Assembly: GCF_001685355.1 (NCBI RefSeq)
Contig: NZ_CP016438.1
Span: 2,914,001 to 2,978,000, forward strand
DNA from: Streptomyces lincolnensis
GTDB taxonomy: Bacteria; Actinomycetota; Actinomycetes; Streptomycetales; Streptomycetaceae
DNA: 64,000 nt
Reading direction: 5' to 3'
Of this stretch, positions 44,830 through 54,529 are shown piece after piece. The notes below the pieces were generated by a model. It saw only the letters and a program-made list of their open reading frames with translations, ran no database searches and was not told the origin of the DNA. The translations under genes were made by a program, and so were the position numbers. Within the stretch, counting starts at the first letter, position 1; every line of letters starts with the position of its first letter.

Positions 44830-47070
44830 TCACCCCTGGACGGGTTTGTCCTCGGGGTGAGCGGGGTCCAGGGAGAAGACGGTCCCGTCGGGGGCGCCCA
44901 GGACGAGCGCGCCCTCGTTCAGCAGCACGGCGGGACCGCTCAGTCCGCCGGAGGACGACACGCTCGTGCGCGGCAGCGTCTCCCACAAGGAAGTGCCCCC
45001 GCGCCCGTCGAGGGCCGCCACGCGACCGCTGATGCTGGCCAGGTACAGGGTGCGGGTCCGGGTGTCGTAGGTGGGCGCGCCCGGTTGTTCCAGGCTGGTC
45101 TGGGTCTGCCACAGCTGCTTGCCGGTCAGCGGGGACACGGCGGTCACCAGGCCGCTGCGCGAGACGAACCACACGGTGCCGCCCGACAACGTGGGGTACC
45201 CCTCGTAGCGCTTCGCCAGCTTCACCGAGGTGAGGACACCGGTGTCCGGGTCCGCCAGCAGGATCCGTTCGTACCCCACGTCCTCGGCGGACAGCTCGTC
45301 CACCGTGGCCATCTGCATCATGGCCACCCGCCCGTCGAGGACGCCGAGGATGCCGCTCTCGTCCGGCGTCTTCATGTCCCGTACCGAGCCGTCGGCCGGG
45401 TCCAGGGCGAGGAGCCGGTAGCCGCCCGTGGTCAGGACGCCGGCCGGGGTGCACTGGGAGTACACGCCGGCGCCGCTCCCCAGGAAGGCGCAGTAGTAGC
45501 CGGAGGGCAGCTTCGCGGTCCAGCGCTCCTTGCCGGTACGCGGTGACCGGGCCGACACGGTCAGGCCGTCGGAGGAGGTCATGAGCAGACCGCCGGACAG
45601 GGCGGACTCGATGTTCGCGTGGTCGGCGCGGTCCTTCCACAACTGCTCGCCGGTCTCGGCGTCCAGACCGAGCACGTAGAGCGGGTCGTTCTCCCCGGAC
45701 TCGCTGGTGATGGACTGCTCGAGGATCACCGCCCCGTCCTGGACGCCGAGCAGCTTGGCGGAGTACGTCCCGCTCTCGGTGCCGGCCGGTACGGTCTCGC
45801 CGCGCCAGACGGTCTCACCGGTCTGTGCGTCCAGCCGTACCGGAAGGATGTCGTCGCCCGCGCAGTAGACCGCCGCCTCGTGCACCTGGCAGTCGGGCTT
45901 GCCCGCCAGCGCGCCGCCCGATCCCCCCAGCCCCTTCTCGGCGCCGAGGGGGGACGGCTCGAACATCGTCGTCCGCCACGGCTTCCAGCCCTCGGGCAGG
46001 GCGGCCCACCGGGAGGTCGGGGCGGGCGCGGGGGGTGCCCCGGCATCGCTCTCCGCCTGCCCCGGCCCGATCAGGAGGTAGGCGGTCAGCCCGAGGGCCA
46101 GCGCGCCCACCGTTCCGGTCGCCGCCAGCACGGGGCGGATACGGCGTCGGCGGCCGGACCGGGTCGTCGGCACCGGGTCGGACAGGGTGCCGGGGCGGGT
46201 GAGCGATGCCGGGACCGAGTCGCCGCGCAGGGTCACCGTCGGGAAGTCGCCCGTGTCCGCCTCCGGGAGGGCGTTCGCGAACTGCCGTGCCAGATCGTCC
46301 AGTTCGGGACGGTCGGCGGCCTCCTTGGCCAGGCAGCGCGCCAGGATGCCGCGCAGCGGCTCGACCAGGCCGTCCAGGACGGGAGCGTCGTGGACCACGC
46401 GGTAGGCCGTCAGATAGGGGCTGTCGGCGTCGAAGGGGCCACGCGCCGTCACGGCGTACACCAGCAGCGCGCCGAGGGAGAAGACGTCGGAGGCCGGGCC
46501 GACCGTGCGGGCGTCGGTGAGCTGCTCCGGTGACATGAACGGCGGGGTGCCGATCATCTGGCCGGTCTCGGTGAGGGTGTTGTGGTTCTCGGCGGCGCGG
46601 GAGATACCGAAGTCGATGACGCGGGGGCCGTCCTCGGCGATCAGGACGTTCGCCGGCTTCAGGTCCCGGTGCACCACCCCGGCCCGGTGGATGTCCCGCA
46701 GGGCCTCCACCAGCCCCAGGGCCAGCTGCCGGAGTTCGCCGTCGCGGAGCGCGCCGTGGTCGCGGATGCGCCGGGCCAGGGAGTGGCCGGACACGTACTG
46801 AGTGGCCATCCAGGGCCGGGCCGCTTCCGGGTCGGCGTCCACGACGGGCGCGGTGAAGGCGCCGCTGACCTTGCGGACGGCCTCGATCTCCTGCCGGAAG
46901 CGGGTGCGGAAGACAGGGTCCTCCGCGTACTGGGCGTGCACCACCTTGACGGCGACCTCGCGGCCCGAACGCGATCTGCCGAGGTAGACCGCTCCCATAC
47001 CGCCGGCTCCGAGCCGGTCGAGCAGTTTGTACCCGCCGACCGACTTCGGGTCGTCCTTGTGCAGTGGCAC
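44830..47070 (-). CDS. membrane Ser/Thr protein kinase with PQQ-type beta-propeller sensor
   Basis: A 746-residue Hanks-type kinase. The kinase domain spans about 14-270: glycine loop LGAGGMGAVYLG, Lys in VAVKVV, catalytic HRDLKPANVL, DFGISRA and activation segment GTPPFMSPEQ. A TM helix lies at about 318-338 (PVLAATGTVGALALGLTAYLLI). The outer region (about 360-746) is a PQQ-like propeller of repeated TGxxxW blades (DAQTGETVWRG, DAETGEQLWKD, PLTGKQLWQT), a likely ligand or wall sensor. ATG 47070; 13 nt from the nadA stop, convergent. Confidence 0.93.
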   Translation of the reverse strand: MPLHKDDPKSVGGYKLLDRLGAGGMGAVYLGRSRSGREVAVKVVHAQYAEDPVFRTRFRQEIEAVRKVSGAFTAPVVDADPEAARPWMATQYVSGHSLARRIRDHGALRDGELRQLALGLVEALRDIHRAGVVHRDLKPANVLIAEDGPRVIDFGISRAAENHNTLTETGQMIGTPPFMSPEQLTDARTVGPASDVFSLGALLVYAVTARGPFDADSPYLTAYRVVHDAPVLDGLVEPLRGILARCLAKEAADRPELDDLARQFANALPEADTGDFPTVTLRGDSVPASLTRPGTLSDPVPTTRSGRRRRIRPVLAATGTVGALALGLTAYLLIGPGQAESDAGAPPAPAPTSRWAALPEGWKPWRTTMFEPSPLGAEKGLGGSGGALAGKPDCQVHEAAVYCAGDDILPVRLDAQTGETVWRGETVPAGTESGTYSAKLLGVQDGAVILEQSITSESGENDPLYVLGLDAETGEQLWKDRADHANIESALSGGLLMTSSDGLTVSARSPRTGKERWTAKLPSGYYCAFLGSGAGVYSQCTPAGVLTTGGYRLLALDPADGSVRDMKTPDESGILGVLDGRVAMMQMATVDELSAEDVGYERILLADPDTGVLTSVKLAKRYEGYPTLSGGTVWFVSRSGLVTAVSPLTGKQLWQTQTSLEQPGAPTYDTRTRTLYLASISGRVAALDGRGGTSLWETLPRTSVSSSGGLSGPAVLLNEGALVLGAPDGTVFSLDPAHPEDKPVQG

Positions 47071-47131
47071 CGACCGAATCCCCCTCCCCCGTCACGCCGT
47101 TCGAGGCCACAGGATACGTAACGGCGAAGCG

Positions 47132-47179
47132 CCGGAGGCCGGGTACCGGACCCTGAGGGTCGGTACCCGGCCTCCGGCC
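47132..47179 (-). terminator. terminator of the RND transporter gene
   Basis: GCCGGAGGCCGGGTACC (47132-47148) pairs with its perfect complement at 47163-47179. A single bulged G is followed by an inner GACCC/GGGTC stem and the loop TGA. It lies 12 nt after the transporter stop and upstream of the kinase gene. Confidence 0.9.
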
Positions 47180-47190
47180 GGCCGAATCGG

Positions 47191-50100
47191 TCACACGGAG
47201 GCGGGTTCCGGCTCCTGCGAGGACGGGTCCGCGGCCGACTGTCCGGGCTGTCCGGCCTTCTTCGCCCGCCGGTCCGCCCGCTTCTTCGCCCGGCGCTCCT
47301 TGCGGAGCTCCAGCATCGCGTACAGCGTCGGGACCAGGAGCAGGGTGAGCAGGGTCGAGGTGATCAGACCGCCGATCACGACGACCGCGAGGGGCTGGGC
47401 GATGAAGCCGCCCTCGCCGGTGACGCCCAGCGCCATCGGGAGCAGGGCGAAGATCGTCGCCAGGGCCGTCATCAGGATCGGGCGCAGCCGGTGCCGGCCG
47501 CCCTCGACCACGGCCTCCACGACGCCGTATCCCTGCTTGCGGTACTGGTTGATGAGGTCGATCAGCACGATCGCGTTGGTCACCACGATGCCGATCAGCA
47601 TCAGCATGCCGATCATCGCGGGGACGCCCATCGGGGTGTCGGTGACGACCAGCAGGCCGATCGCGCCCGTCGCCGCGAACGGGATCGAGACGAGCAGGAT
47701 CAGCGGCTGGGCCAGCGAGCGGAAGGTCGCGACCAGCAGCATGAAGACGATCGCGATCGCCGCGAGCATCGCCAGGCCCAGGTTCTTGAACGCGTCGTCC
47801 TGGTCCTGGGAGACCCCGCCGATCTCGGCCGTGGCACCCGCAGGCAGCTTCAGGGCGTCGAGCTTCGACGTCAGGTCCGCGCTCACCGCGCCGGTGTTGT
47901 CGCCGGTCGGCTTGGCGGTGATGGTGGCCGCGCGCTGACCGTCGATCCGGGTCATGGAGACCGGGCCGTTCTCCAGGCGCACGGTGGCGATGTCGCCCAG
48001 CTTCACCGTGCCGAGGGACAGGTCCCGCAGCTCCTGGAGCGTCCGGGCCGGCTTCGCCGACGTGATGACGACATCGCGCTCGGTGTCGTCCAGGATCGCC
48101 TTGCCCGCCGTCGTGCCGCGGACCGCCTGGGCGACGGCCGCGCCGAGCGTCTGGTCGTTGAAACCGGCCGCCGCGGCCCGGGAGTCGGCCTTGACCGAGA
48201 TGCGCGGCACGCTCTGCGAGAGGTCGCTGGTGACGTCGGTGACGTCGTCCAGACCGGCCACCGTCCTGCGGACCTGCTCGGCGGCGTCGCGCAGGACCGT
48301 CGCGTCCGCGGCCTTCACCACGACGCTGAGGTCCTGGCTGCTGAAGCCGTCACCGGCGGCGACGGTGGTCGTGCCGATGCCGGACAGCCCGTGCAGACTG
48401 TCCTCGATGCTGTTCTGCACGTCCTCGAACGGCACCGAGTCGTCCAGCATCACCTGGTACGACGCCTGGTTGGTGTCCGTGCCGCCGCCGAAGGCCGCCA
48501 TGAAGCCGGAGGAGCCGATGGTGACCTGGTAGTCCTTGACGCCCTTGGTGTCGCCGAGCAGCTTCTCGACCTTCTTCGCCTGCGCGTCGGTCGCCGCCAG
48601 GCTGGCGCCGGGCTTCAACTCCTGCTTGACGGTGAGGACTTCCTGCTCGCCCTGGTCGAAGAAGTTCGTCTTCAGCAGCGGCGCCATGCCGAACGTGCCG
48701 ATGAGGATCACGGCCGCGAGCGCCAGGCTCGTCAGACGGCGCCTCGTCGCGAACCGCAGGACGGGGACGTAGAGGCGCTGAAGACGGCTCTTTGCCTCCT
48801 TCTCCTCGGCCTGGCGGCGGGCCTCCTCGGCGTCCTCGGGGGTTCCCTTCGGGGGACGCAGGAACCAGTACGACAGGACCGGTACGACCGTCAGCGAGAC
48901 CAGCAGGGACGCCAGCAGCGCGGCCGTCACGGTCAGGCTGAAGGAGCCGAACAGCTCGCCCACCATGCCGCCGACCAGGCCGATCGGCAGGAAGACGGCG
49001 ACCGTGGTGAGCGTCGAGGACGTCACCGCGCCGGACACCTCGCGGACCGCCCTGAGGATCGCCTCCTGGCGCTCCTCGCCGTAGCCGAGGTGCCGCTTGA
49101 TGTTCTCCAGGACCACGATCGAGTCGTCGACGACCCGGCCGATGGCGATGGTCAGCGCGCCCAGCGTCAGCATGTTCAGGGACAGGTCGCGCGTCCACAG
49201 CACGATGAGGGCGAGGACGACGGAGAGCGGGATCGACACCGCCGTGACCAGCGTCGAGCGGATCGACGCCAGGAACACCAGGATGACGAGGACCGCGAAG
49301 AGCAGACCGAGGGCGCCCTCGGTGGTCAGGCCGTCGATGGCCTTGGAGACCGCCGGGCCCTGGTCGCTGACGACGGTGATCGTCGCGCCGGAACCGAGGT
49401 CCTCCCGCAGGCCGGGCAGCTTGTCCTCGACCGCGTCCGAGATGGCGACCGCGCTGCCGTCGTGGTCCATGGTGACCATGACGGCGAGGCTCGGCCTGCC
49501 GTCGGTGCGGGTGATGGAGTCGGCGGGGGCCTGCTGCTGTTCGACGGTGGCGATGTCGGCGAGACGCACCGGCTTCCTGGCCGCGGCCCCCTGGCCGGTG
49601 ATCATCAGGTCCTGGATCTGCTTCAGCGAGGTGAAGCCGCCGCCGACCTGGACGGTGCGGTTGGCGCCGCCCTCGTCGAAGGAGCCGGCCGGGACGGTGG
49701 CGCCGCCCGCCTGGAGCGACTGGCTCAGGTCCTGCGTGGTCAGGCCCGCCTTCGCGAGCTTCGCGTCGTCGGGGGTGACGCTGACCTGGAGGTCGCGCAC
49801 ACCGTCGACGGTGACCTGGCCGACGCCGTCGATGTCCTTCAGCGCCGGTACGACCGTCCGGTCGAGCCGGTCGGCCAGCGCCTGCTGGTCCTGGCCGGAG
49901 GTGACGGCGAGGACGACGGTCGGGATGTCGTCCGTCGAGCCGGCCACCACCTGCGGGTCCACGTCGTCCGGAAGCTGGACGCGGGCCCGGTTGACGGCCT
50001 GCTGGACGTCGGAGACGAGCTGCTGGGTGTCGTTGCCGTAGTCGAAGGACGCCATGATCACGGCGTTGCCCTCGCTGGCCGTCGAGGTGACGCCCGAGAT

Positions 50101-50331
50101 GCCGTCGACGGCCTCCAGGTTGTCCTCGATGGGCTCGACGACCTGCTTCTCGACCACGTCCGGGGGTGCGCCCTGGTAGGGCGCGACCACGGACACGACC
50201 GGGAGTTCGATGGTGGGCAGCAGTTGCTGCTTCAGCTGTGGGATCGCGATCGCCCCGAAGGCGAGCGCGATGATGGACATCAGGCCTATCAGGGCCCGTT
50301 GAGCGAGGCTGAATCTGGACAGCCAGGACAT
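47191..50331 (-). CDS. RND-superfamily (AcrB-type) efflux transporter
   Basis: A 1046-residue proton-driven exporter with the duplicated RND layout: TM1 (about 13-31), a large periplasmic-type loop, TM2-6 (about 335-475), TM7 (about 540), a second loop and TM8-12 (about 860-1000). Motifs include DDSIVVLENIKRHLGYGE in TM4, with the proton-relay aspartates, and MIGIVVTNAIVLIDLINQYRKQG in the second half. AcrB-type proteins usually need an adaptor and outer-membrane channel; neither is encoded nearby. ATG 50331. A LuxR-type two-component pair lies 135 nt upstream on the same strand. Confidence 0.92.
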   Translation of the reverse strand: MSWLSRFSLAQRALIGLMSIIALAFGAIAIPQLKQQLLPTIELPVVSVVAPYQGAPPDVVEKQVVEPIEDNLEAVDGISGVTSTASEGNAVIMASFDYGNDTQQLVSDVQQAVNRARVQLPDDVDPQVVAGSTDDIPTVVLAVTSGQDQQALADRLDRTVVPALKDIDGVGQVTVDGVRDLQVSVTPDDAKLAKAGLTTQDLSQSLQAGGATVPAGSFDEGGANRTVQVGGGFTSLKQIQDLMITGQGAAARKPVRLADIATVEQQQAPADSITRTDGRPSLAVMVTMDHDGSAVAISDAVEDKLPGLREDLGSGATITVVSDQGPAVSKAIDGLTTEGALGLLFAVLVILVFLASIRSTLVTAVSIPLSVVLALIVLWTRDLSLNMLTLGALTIAIGRVVDDSIVVLENIKRHLGYGEERQEAILRAVREVSGAVTSSTLTTVAVFLPIGLVGGMVGELFGSFSLTVTAALLASLLVSLTVVPVLSYWFLRPPKGTPEDAEEARRQAEEKEAKSRLQRLYVPVLRFATRRRLTSLALAAVILIGTFGMAPLLKTNFFDQGEQEVLTVKQELKPGASLAATDAQAKKVEKLLGDTKGVKDYQVTIGSSGFMAAFGGGTDTNQASYQVMLDDSVPFEDVQNSIEDSLHGLSGIGTTTVAAGDGFSSQDLSVVVKAADATVLRDAAEQVRRTVAGLDDVTDVTSDLSQSVPRISVKADSRAAAAGFNDQTLGAAVAQAVRGTTAGKAILDDTERDVVITSAKPARTLQELRDLSLGTVKLGDIATVRLENGPVSMTRIDGQRAATITAKPTGDNTGAVSADLTSKLDALKLPAGATAEIGGVSQDQDDAFKNLGLAMLAAIAIVFMLLVATFRSLAQPLILLVSIPFAATGAIGLLVVTDTPMGVPAMIGMLMLIGIVVTNAIVLIDLINQYRKQGYGVVEAVVEGGRHRLRPILMTALATIFALLPMALGVTGEGGFIAQPLAVVVIGGLITSTLLTLLLVPTLYAMLELRKERRAKKRADRRAKKAGQPGQSAADPSSQEPEPASV

Positions 50332-50466
50332 GAGTAAGGGTTCTCTCTTCTGTGAGCGGCAGAAGTGGCCCTTACACCCTGTGCCATCGGCATACGGGAT
50401 TCCCTAGCCCCCAGGTCCAGTTCCTTATCCGGCGCATACTCCGGGCGCAGTACGGCCGGGTGGAGC

Positions 50467-51150
50467 TCACTCCACCCTTGGACGGACCAGCCCCGACTCG
50501 TACGCGATCACCACCAGCTGGGCCCGGTCCCGGGCGCGCAGCTTGGCCATGGCCCGGTTGACGTGCGTCTTCACGGTCAGCGGGCTGACCTCCAGGCGCT
50601 CGGCGATCTCGTCGTTGGAGTGCCCGCCCGCGACCTGGACCAGCACCTCGCGCTCCCGCACGGTCAGCGCGTCCAGGCGCTGTGCGCGGTCGGGGTCGCG
50701 CTCGTCGTCGGCCGCGTCGCTCTGCGCGAGGAACCGGGCGATCAGGCCCTTGGTGGCCGTCGGCGACAGCAGCGCCTCGCCGCCGGCCGCGACCCGGATC
50801 GCGCTGAGGAGTTCCTCGGGTTCGGAGCCCTTGCCGAGGAAGCCGGAGGCACCCGCGCGCAGCGACTGCACGACGTAGTCGTCGACCTCGAAGGTGGTGA
50901 GGATGACGATCCGGACATGGGCCAGGGAGGGGTCCTCGCTGATCACGCGGGTGGCGGCGAGGCCGTCCATGCCGGGCATCCGGATGTCCATCAGGACGAC
51001 GTCGGCGCGCTCCGCCCGGGTCAGCCGCACCGCCTCCGCGCCGTCGGACGCCTCCCCCACCACCTCCATGTCGGGCTCGGAGTCGACGAGCACCCGGAAG
51101 GCGCTGCGCAGCAGGGCCTGGTCGTCGGCGAGCAGGACACGGATGGTCAT
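50467..51150 (-). CDS. NarL/LuxR-family response regulator
   Basis: A 227-residue regulator: receiver domain with acidic pair ADDQ, phosphoacceptor Asp55 in VVLMDIRMPG and Lys in GFLGKGSEP, then a LuxR helix-turn-helix at about 160-210 (LTVREREVLVQVAGGHSNDEIAERL...TVKTHVNRAMAKL). ATG 51150 overlaps the kinase stop (ATGA). Because it lies between its kinase and the RND gene on one strand, it is the prime candidate regulator of that transporter. Confidence 0.94.
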   Translation of the reverse strand: MTIRVLLADDQALLRSAFRVLVDSEPDMEVVGEASDGAEAVRLTRAERADVVLMDIRMPGMDGLAATRVISEDPSLAHVRIVILTTFEVDDYVVQSLRAGASGFLGKGSEPEELLSAIRVAAGGEALLSPTATKGLIARFLAQSDAADDERDPDRAQRLDALTVREREVLVQVAGGHSNDEIAERLEVSPLTVKTHVNRAMAKLRARDRAQLVVIAYESGLVRPRVE

Positions 51151-52367
51151 GCGGGGTCCTCCGCAGCACGGGAACGGGTCTTGACCGGCAGGATCGCATG
51201 GACGCGGAAGCCGCCTCCGTAGCGGGGACCGGTGGTCAGGGTGCCGCGCAGGGCGGTGACCCGCTCGCGCATGCCGAGCAGTCCGTGGCCGCCGCCTTCG
51301 TGCGGGTCCTCGTCTTCGCCGGCGCCGTCGTCCAGGACGGTGATCTCGATGTTCGGTCCTACGCGTACGACGCTGACCTCGGCCTTCGCCTCGATCCCGG
51401 CGTGCTTCTGCACATTGGTGAGGGCCTCCTGGATCACCCGGTAGGCGGCCAGGCCGACGGCCGCGGGCAGGGCGGTGCCGTGGTCGGCGCGGGCCACCTC
51501 GACATGCAGTCCGGCGTTGCGGAAGGTGCCGACGAGTTCGTCGAGGCGGTCGAGCCCCGGTGCCGGTTCGGTGGGGGCCTCGGGGTCGCCGGACTGGCGG
51601 AGCAGGCCGACGGTGGCGCGCAGTTCGTTGAGCGCCGAGCGGCTGGCCTCCCGTACGTGGGCCAGGGCCTCCTTGGCCTGGTCGGGCCGCTTGTCCATGA
51701 CGTGCGCGGCCACGCCCGCCTGGACGTTGACCAGGGCGATGTGGTGGGCGACGACGTCGTGCAGGTCGCGGGCGATGCGCAGGCGTTCCTCGGCGACCCG
51801 GCGGCGGGCCTCCTCCTCGCGGGTGCGTTCGGCCTTCTCGGCGCGCTCGCGGATGGCCTGGACGAAGGCGCGGCGGCTGCGGACGGCGTCGCCGGCGGTG
51901 GCGCCGATGCCGGTCCAGGCGAAGATGCCGAGGTTCTCCTGGGCGTACCAGGGCAGCGGGCCGACGAGCATCGCGGCGCCGGTCAGGACGGTCATGGTGA
52001 GCAGACCGACCCGCCAGGTGGTGGGGCGGTCGGTGGTGGAGGCGACCGTGTAGAGGGCGATGACGGCGGCCATGGCGACCGGCGCGCGGGGGTCGCCGGT
52101 GACGAGCTCGACGACGGAGAAGGTGCCGGTCAGGGCGAGGACCGTCATCGGGGCGCGGCGGCGGAACACCAGGGCGACGGCGGCGACGGTGATGAGGACG
52201 AGGCTGAGGGGGGCGGGGGTGCGCAGGATCCAGCTGACGTCGTGCTCGCCGTGCGGGTCGACGAACGAGCCGGCCACCATGCAGGCGAGGACGCCGGCCG
52301 CCAGGGTCGCGTCCAGCGCCAAGGGGTGCGCCTTCATGTGGCGCCGGGCGCGTTCGAGGGTGCTCAC
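51147..52367 (-). CDS. NarL-type sensor histidine kinase (HisKA_3)
   Basis: A 406-residue kinase with about five hydrophobic segments in residues 18-160, a coiled linker (RERAEKAERTREEEARRRVAEE) and the HisKA_3 phosphoacceptor His203 in ARDLHDVVAHH. The ATPase domain contains QEALTNVQKHA (N-box) and GHGLLGMRERV (G-box). GTG 52367 is used; TTG 52376 is also in frame and neither has a clear ribosome site. It is translationally coupled to the LuxR-type regulator downstream. Confidence 0.92.
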   Translation of the reverse strand: MSTLERARRHMKAHPLALDATLAAGVLACMVAGSFVDPHGEHDVSWILRTPAPLSLVLITVAAVALVFRRRAPMTVLALTGTFSVVELVTGDPRAPVAMAAVIALYTVASTTDRPTTWRVGLLTMTVLTGAAMLVGPLPWYAQENLGIFAWTGIGATAGDAVRSRRAFVQAIRERAEKAERTREEEARRRVAEERLRIARDLHDVVAHHIALVNVQAGVAAHVMDKRPDQAKEALAHVREASRSALNELRATVGLLRQSGDPEAPTEPAPGLDRLDELVGTFRNAGLHVEVARADHGTALPAAVGLAAYRVIQEALTNVQKHAGIEAKAEVSVVRVGPNIEITVLDDGAGEDEDPHEGGGHGLLGMRERVTALRGTLTTGPRYGGGFRVHAILPVKTRSRAAEDPA

Positions 52368-52457
52368 ATCTGCCAACCGTACGGGGGCCTGCCGGGGGCG
52401 GAGCGGGGGGTGGCTGTACGTTTCCGGGAGCGTGGCCGTTGGTTTCGGTTGCCGTCC

Positions 52458-52529
52458 CCAGGGGGCTCCGCCCCCTGGACCCCCGATCGGCCCTTAAGGG
52501 GCCTCGTCCTCGAACGCCGGACGGGCTGA
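52458..52529. repeat. second dispersed Streptomyces intergenic repeat family
   Basis: CCAGGGGGC (52458-52466) pairs with GCCCCCTGG (52470-52478), followed by the palindrome CCCTTAAGGG (52491-52500) and CCTCGTCCTCGAACGCCGGA leading to CGGGCTGA. This composite is reminiscent of short intergenic repeats common in Streptomyces. It also could terminate the PspAA gene. Confidence 0.55.
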
Positions 52530-52534
52530 ACATG

Positions 52535-52813
52535 TCACCCGGGGATCAAGCCGTCGTCGCTCAGTAGTTCCCGTACCTCGTCCAAGGTGGCGTCCGGGGA
52601 CGGGAGGATGAGTTCGGACGGCTCCAGGGAGTCGTCGGGCAGGGGGTCGCCCAGTTCGTGGACTTTGGTGAGCAGGGCCTGGAGGGTGCGGCGGAAGCCG
52701 GGGCCGTCGCCGTTCTCCATTTCGGCCAGGAGCTCGTCGTCCAGTTTGTTCAGCTCGGTGAGGTGGCTGTCGGCCAGCCTCACCTGCCCCTCCCCCATGA
52801 TCCGTACGATCAT
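52535..52813 (-). CDS. PspA-associated protein PspAA
   Basis: A 92-residue protein beginning MIVRIMGEGQVRLADSHLTELNKLDDELLAEME, the PspAA domain that accompanies PspA in actinobacteria, with an acidic C-terminus ending LLSDDGLIPG. It probably modulates PspA assembly at the membrane. ATG 52813 has AGGAGGG 5 nt upstream. It lies 26 nt downstream of pspA on the same strand and is surely co-transcribed. Confidence 0.9.
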   Translation of the reverse strand: MIVRIMGEGQVRLADSHLTELNKLDDELLAEMENGDGPGFRRTLQALLTKVHELGDPLPDDSLEPSELILPSPDATLDEVRELLSDDGLIPG

Positions 52814-52839
52814 GACGCCCTCCTAGGCGTGGGACCCGC

Positions 52840-53634
52840 TCACTGCTTGTCGAAGCGCGGGGTGTCCTGCGGCTGCTGCGGGGACTGCTGCTGGCTCGTG
52901 CCACCTTCGATGGCCTGCTGCCCGGGGCCGCCACCGGCGAGCTCCGCCTTCATGCGTTGCAGTTCCAGCTCTACATCCGTACCACCGGAGAGCCGGTCCA
53001 GCTCGGCCTGGATGTCGTCCTTGTGCATCCCGGACTGGTCGTCCAGGGCGCCGGAGGCGAGGAGCTCGTCGATGGCGCCGGCGCGGGCCTGGAGCTGGGC
53101 GGTCTTGTCCTCGGCACGCTGTATGGCCAGGCCGACGTCGCCCATCTCCTCGGAGATGCCGGAGAAGGCCTCGCCGATCCGGGTCTGCGCCTGGGCCGCG
53201 GTGTAGGTGGCCTTGATGGTCTCCTTCTTGGTGCGGAAGGCGTCGACCTTGGCCTGGAGCCGCTGGGCCGCCAGGGTGAGCTTCTCCTCCTCGCCCTGGA
53301 GCGTCGCGTGCTGGGTCTCCAGGTCGGTCACCTGCTGCTGGAGCGCCGCGCGGCGGGAGAGCGCCTCGCGGGCCAGGTCCTCGCGGCCCAGCGCGAGCGC
53401 CTTGCGGCCCTGGTCCTCCAGCTTCGACGACTGGGACTGCAGCTGGTTCAGCTGGAGTTCCAGGCGCTTGCGCGACGTGGCCACGTCGGCCACCCCGCGG
53501 CGCACCTTCTGAAGCAGCTCCAGCTGCTTCTGGTACGAGTAATCGAGGGTTTCGCGCGGGTCCTCGGCCCGGTCAAGGGCCTTGTTCGCCTTCGCGCGGA
53601 AGATCATCCCCATACGCTTCATGACACCGCTCAT
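52840..53634 (-). CDS. pspA: phage-shock protein A (PspA/IM30 family)
   Basis: A 264-residue membrane-stress protein. An N-terminal amphipathic region (MKRMGMIFRAKANKALDRAEDP) is followed by the long ESCRT-III-like coiled coil (about 25-220) and a Gln/Pro-rich tail (GGTSQQQSPQQPQDTPRF). PspA oligomers bind and stabilise stressed cytoplasmic membrane; in S. coelicolor expression depends on envelope stress sigma factor SigE. ATG 53634 (MSGVMKRMG) is preceded by AGAAGGGGG at a long spacing; ATG 53622 is possible. Confidence 0.93.
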   Translation of the reverse strand: MSGVMKRMGMIFRAKANKALDRAEDPRETLDYSYQKQLELLQKVRRGVADVATSRKRLELQLNQLQSQSSKLEDQGRKALALGREDLAREALSRRAALQQQVTDLETQHATLQGEEEKLTLAAQRLQAKVDAFRTKKETIKATYTAAQAQTRIGEAFSGISEEMGDVGLAIQRAEDKTAQLQARAGAIDELLASGALDDQSGMHKDDIQAELDRLSGGTDVELELQRMKAELAGGGPGQQAIEGGTSQQQSPQQPQDTPRFDKQ

Positions 53635-53926
53635 GGGCTTCGCGCGCCCCCTTCTGACCGAGTCCAGCTCCAGCTCTGCGACAGAACCCACAGTACGGGC
53701 CCTGCATCCATTGACGCACTGTTCGGGGACGGATGCGCTCCTCCCCAAGGACGACTGACCAAAGCCTTGCTCCGGCGTAAGGAGTAGGTGACCTTCAGGG
53801 TGAGCACCGGGCCTCCGGACGGCCACCCCGTCGTCCTCTGTTGTCCCTCTACAGACGACTGGTGTTGCCGGATCGTTCCCCACCGGGCTGGGGTCCATGC
53901 GCACTCACCACGTACCCTTGGGTTTT

Positions 53927-54529
53927 GTGTTCCGTAGCCGTGCCACCAAGGAAGAGAAGGCCGCGGTCGCCGACAAGGCGCCGCTGACCGACTCCAAGCA
54001 GATCCGCGACCCGCAGGCCCCCAAGGGTCGGCCCACGCCCAAGCGCAGTGAGGCCCAGTCCCAGCGCCGCAGCGTCGCCACCACGCCGAGCAATCGCAAG
54101 GAGGCGGCCAAGCGCCAGCGCGACGAGCGCCGTGCGCAGATGGAGCGGCAGCGCCAGGCGCTGGCCGGCGGCGACGAGCGCTACCTGCCCGTGCGGGACA
54201 AGGGCCCGGTGCGCAAGTTCGCCCGTGACTTCGTCGACTCGCGGTTCAACGTCGCGGAGTTCTTCCTGCCGATGGCCGTGGTCATCCTCGTGCTGAGCAT
54301 GGTGCAGGTGGCCTCGCTCCAGAGCGTGGCGCTGTTGCTGTGGCTGGTCGTGATCGTGCTGATCGTGCTCGACTCGTTCCTCACCGGGTTCCGGCTGAAG
54401 AAGCGGCTGGCCGAGCGCTTCCCGGACCAGAGCCGGAAGGGCGCGGTCGCCTACGCCCTGATGCGCTCTCTCCAGATGCGTCGCCTCCGGCTGCCGAAGC
54501 CGCAGGTCAAGCGCGGAGAGCGGCCCTGA
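53927..54529 (+). CDS. DUF3043 membrane protein
   Basis: About 200 residues: a basic, disordered N-terminus with KGRPTPKRSEAQSQRR, a helical KEAAKRQRDERRAQMERQRQ stretch and two TM helices at about 115-160 (FFLPMAVVILVLSMVQVA and SVALLLWLVVIVLIVLDSFL). Function is unknown. GTG 53927 is preferred over ATG 53897 because TACCCT (53913-53918) is 8 nt upstream, consistent with a leaderless start, and homologues begin with FRRR-like sequence. Mycobacterial Rv2206, upstream of cobT, is the same family. Confidence 0.82.
   Translation: MFRSRATKEEKAAVADKAPLTDSKQIRDPQAPKGRPTPKRSEAQSQRRSVATTPSNRKEAAKRQRDERRAQMERQRQALAGGDERYLPVRDKGPVRKFARDFVDSRFNVAEFFLPMAVVILVLSMVQVASLQSVALLLWLVVIVLIVLDSFLTGFRLKKRLAERFPDQSRKGAVAYALMRSLQMRRLRLPKPQVKRGERP

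Noticed and set aside
47491..50337. 948-codon plus-strand open frame opposite the RND transporter
   Set aside because: Its charged Asp/Arg/His/Gly-rich sequence is typical of a reading-frame shadow; the minus-strand frame has RND motifs.
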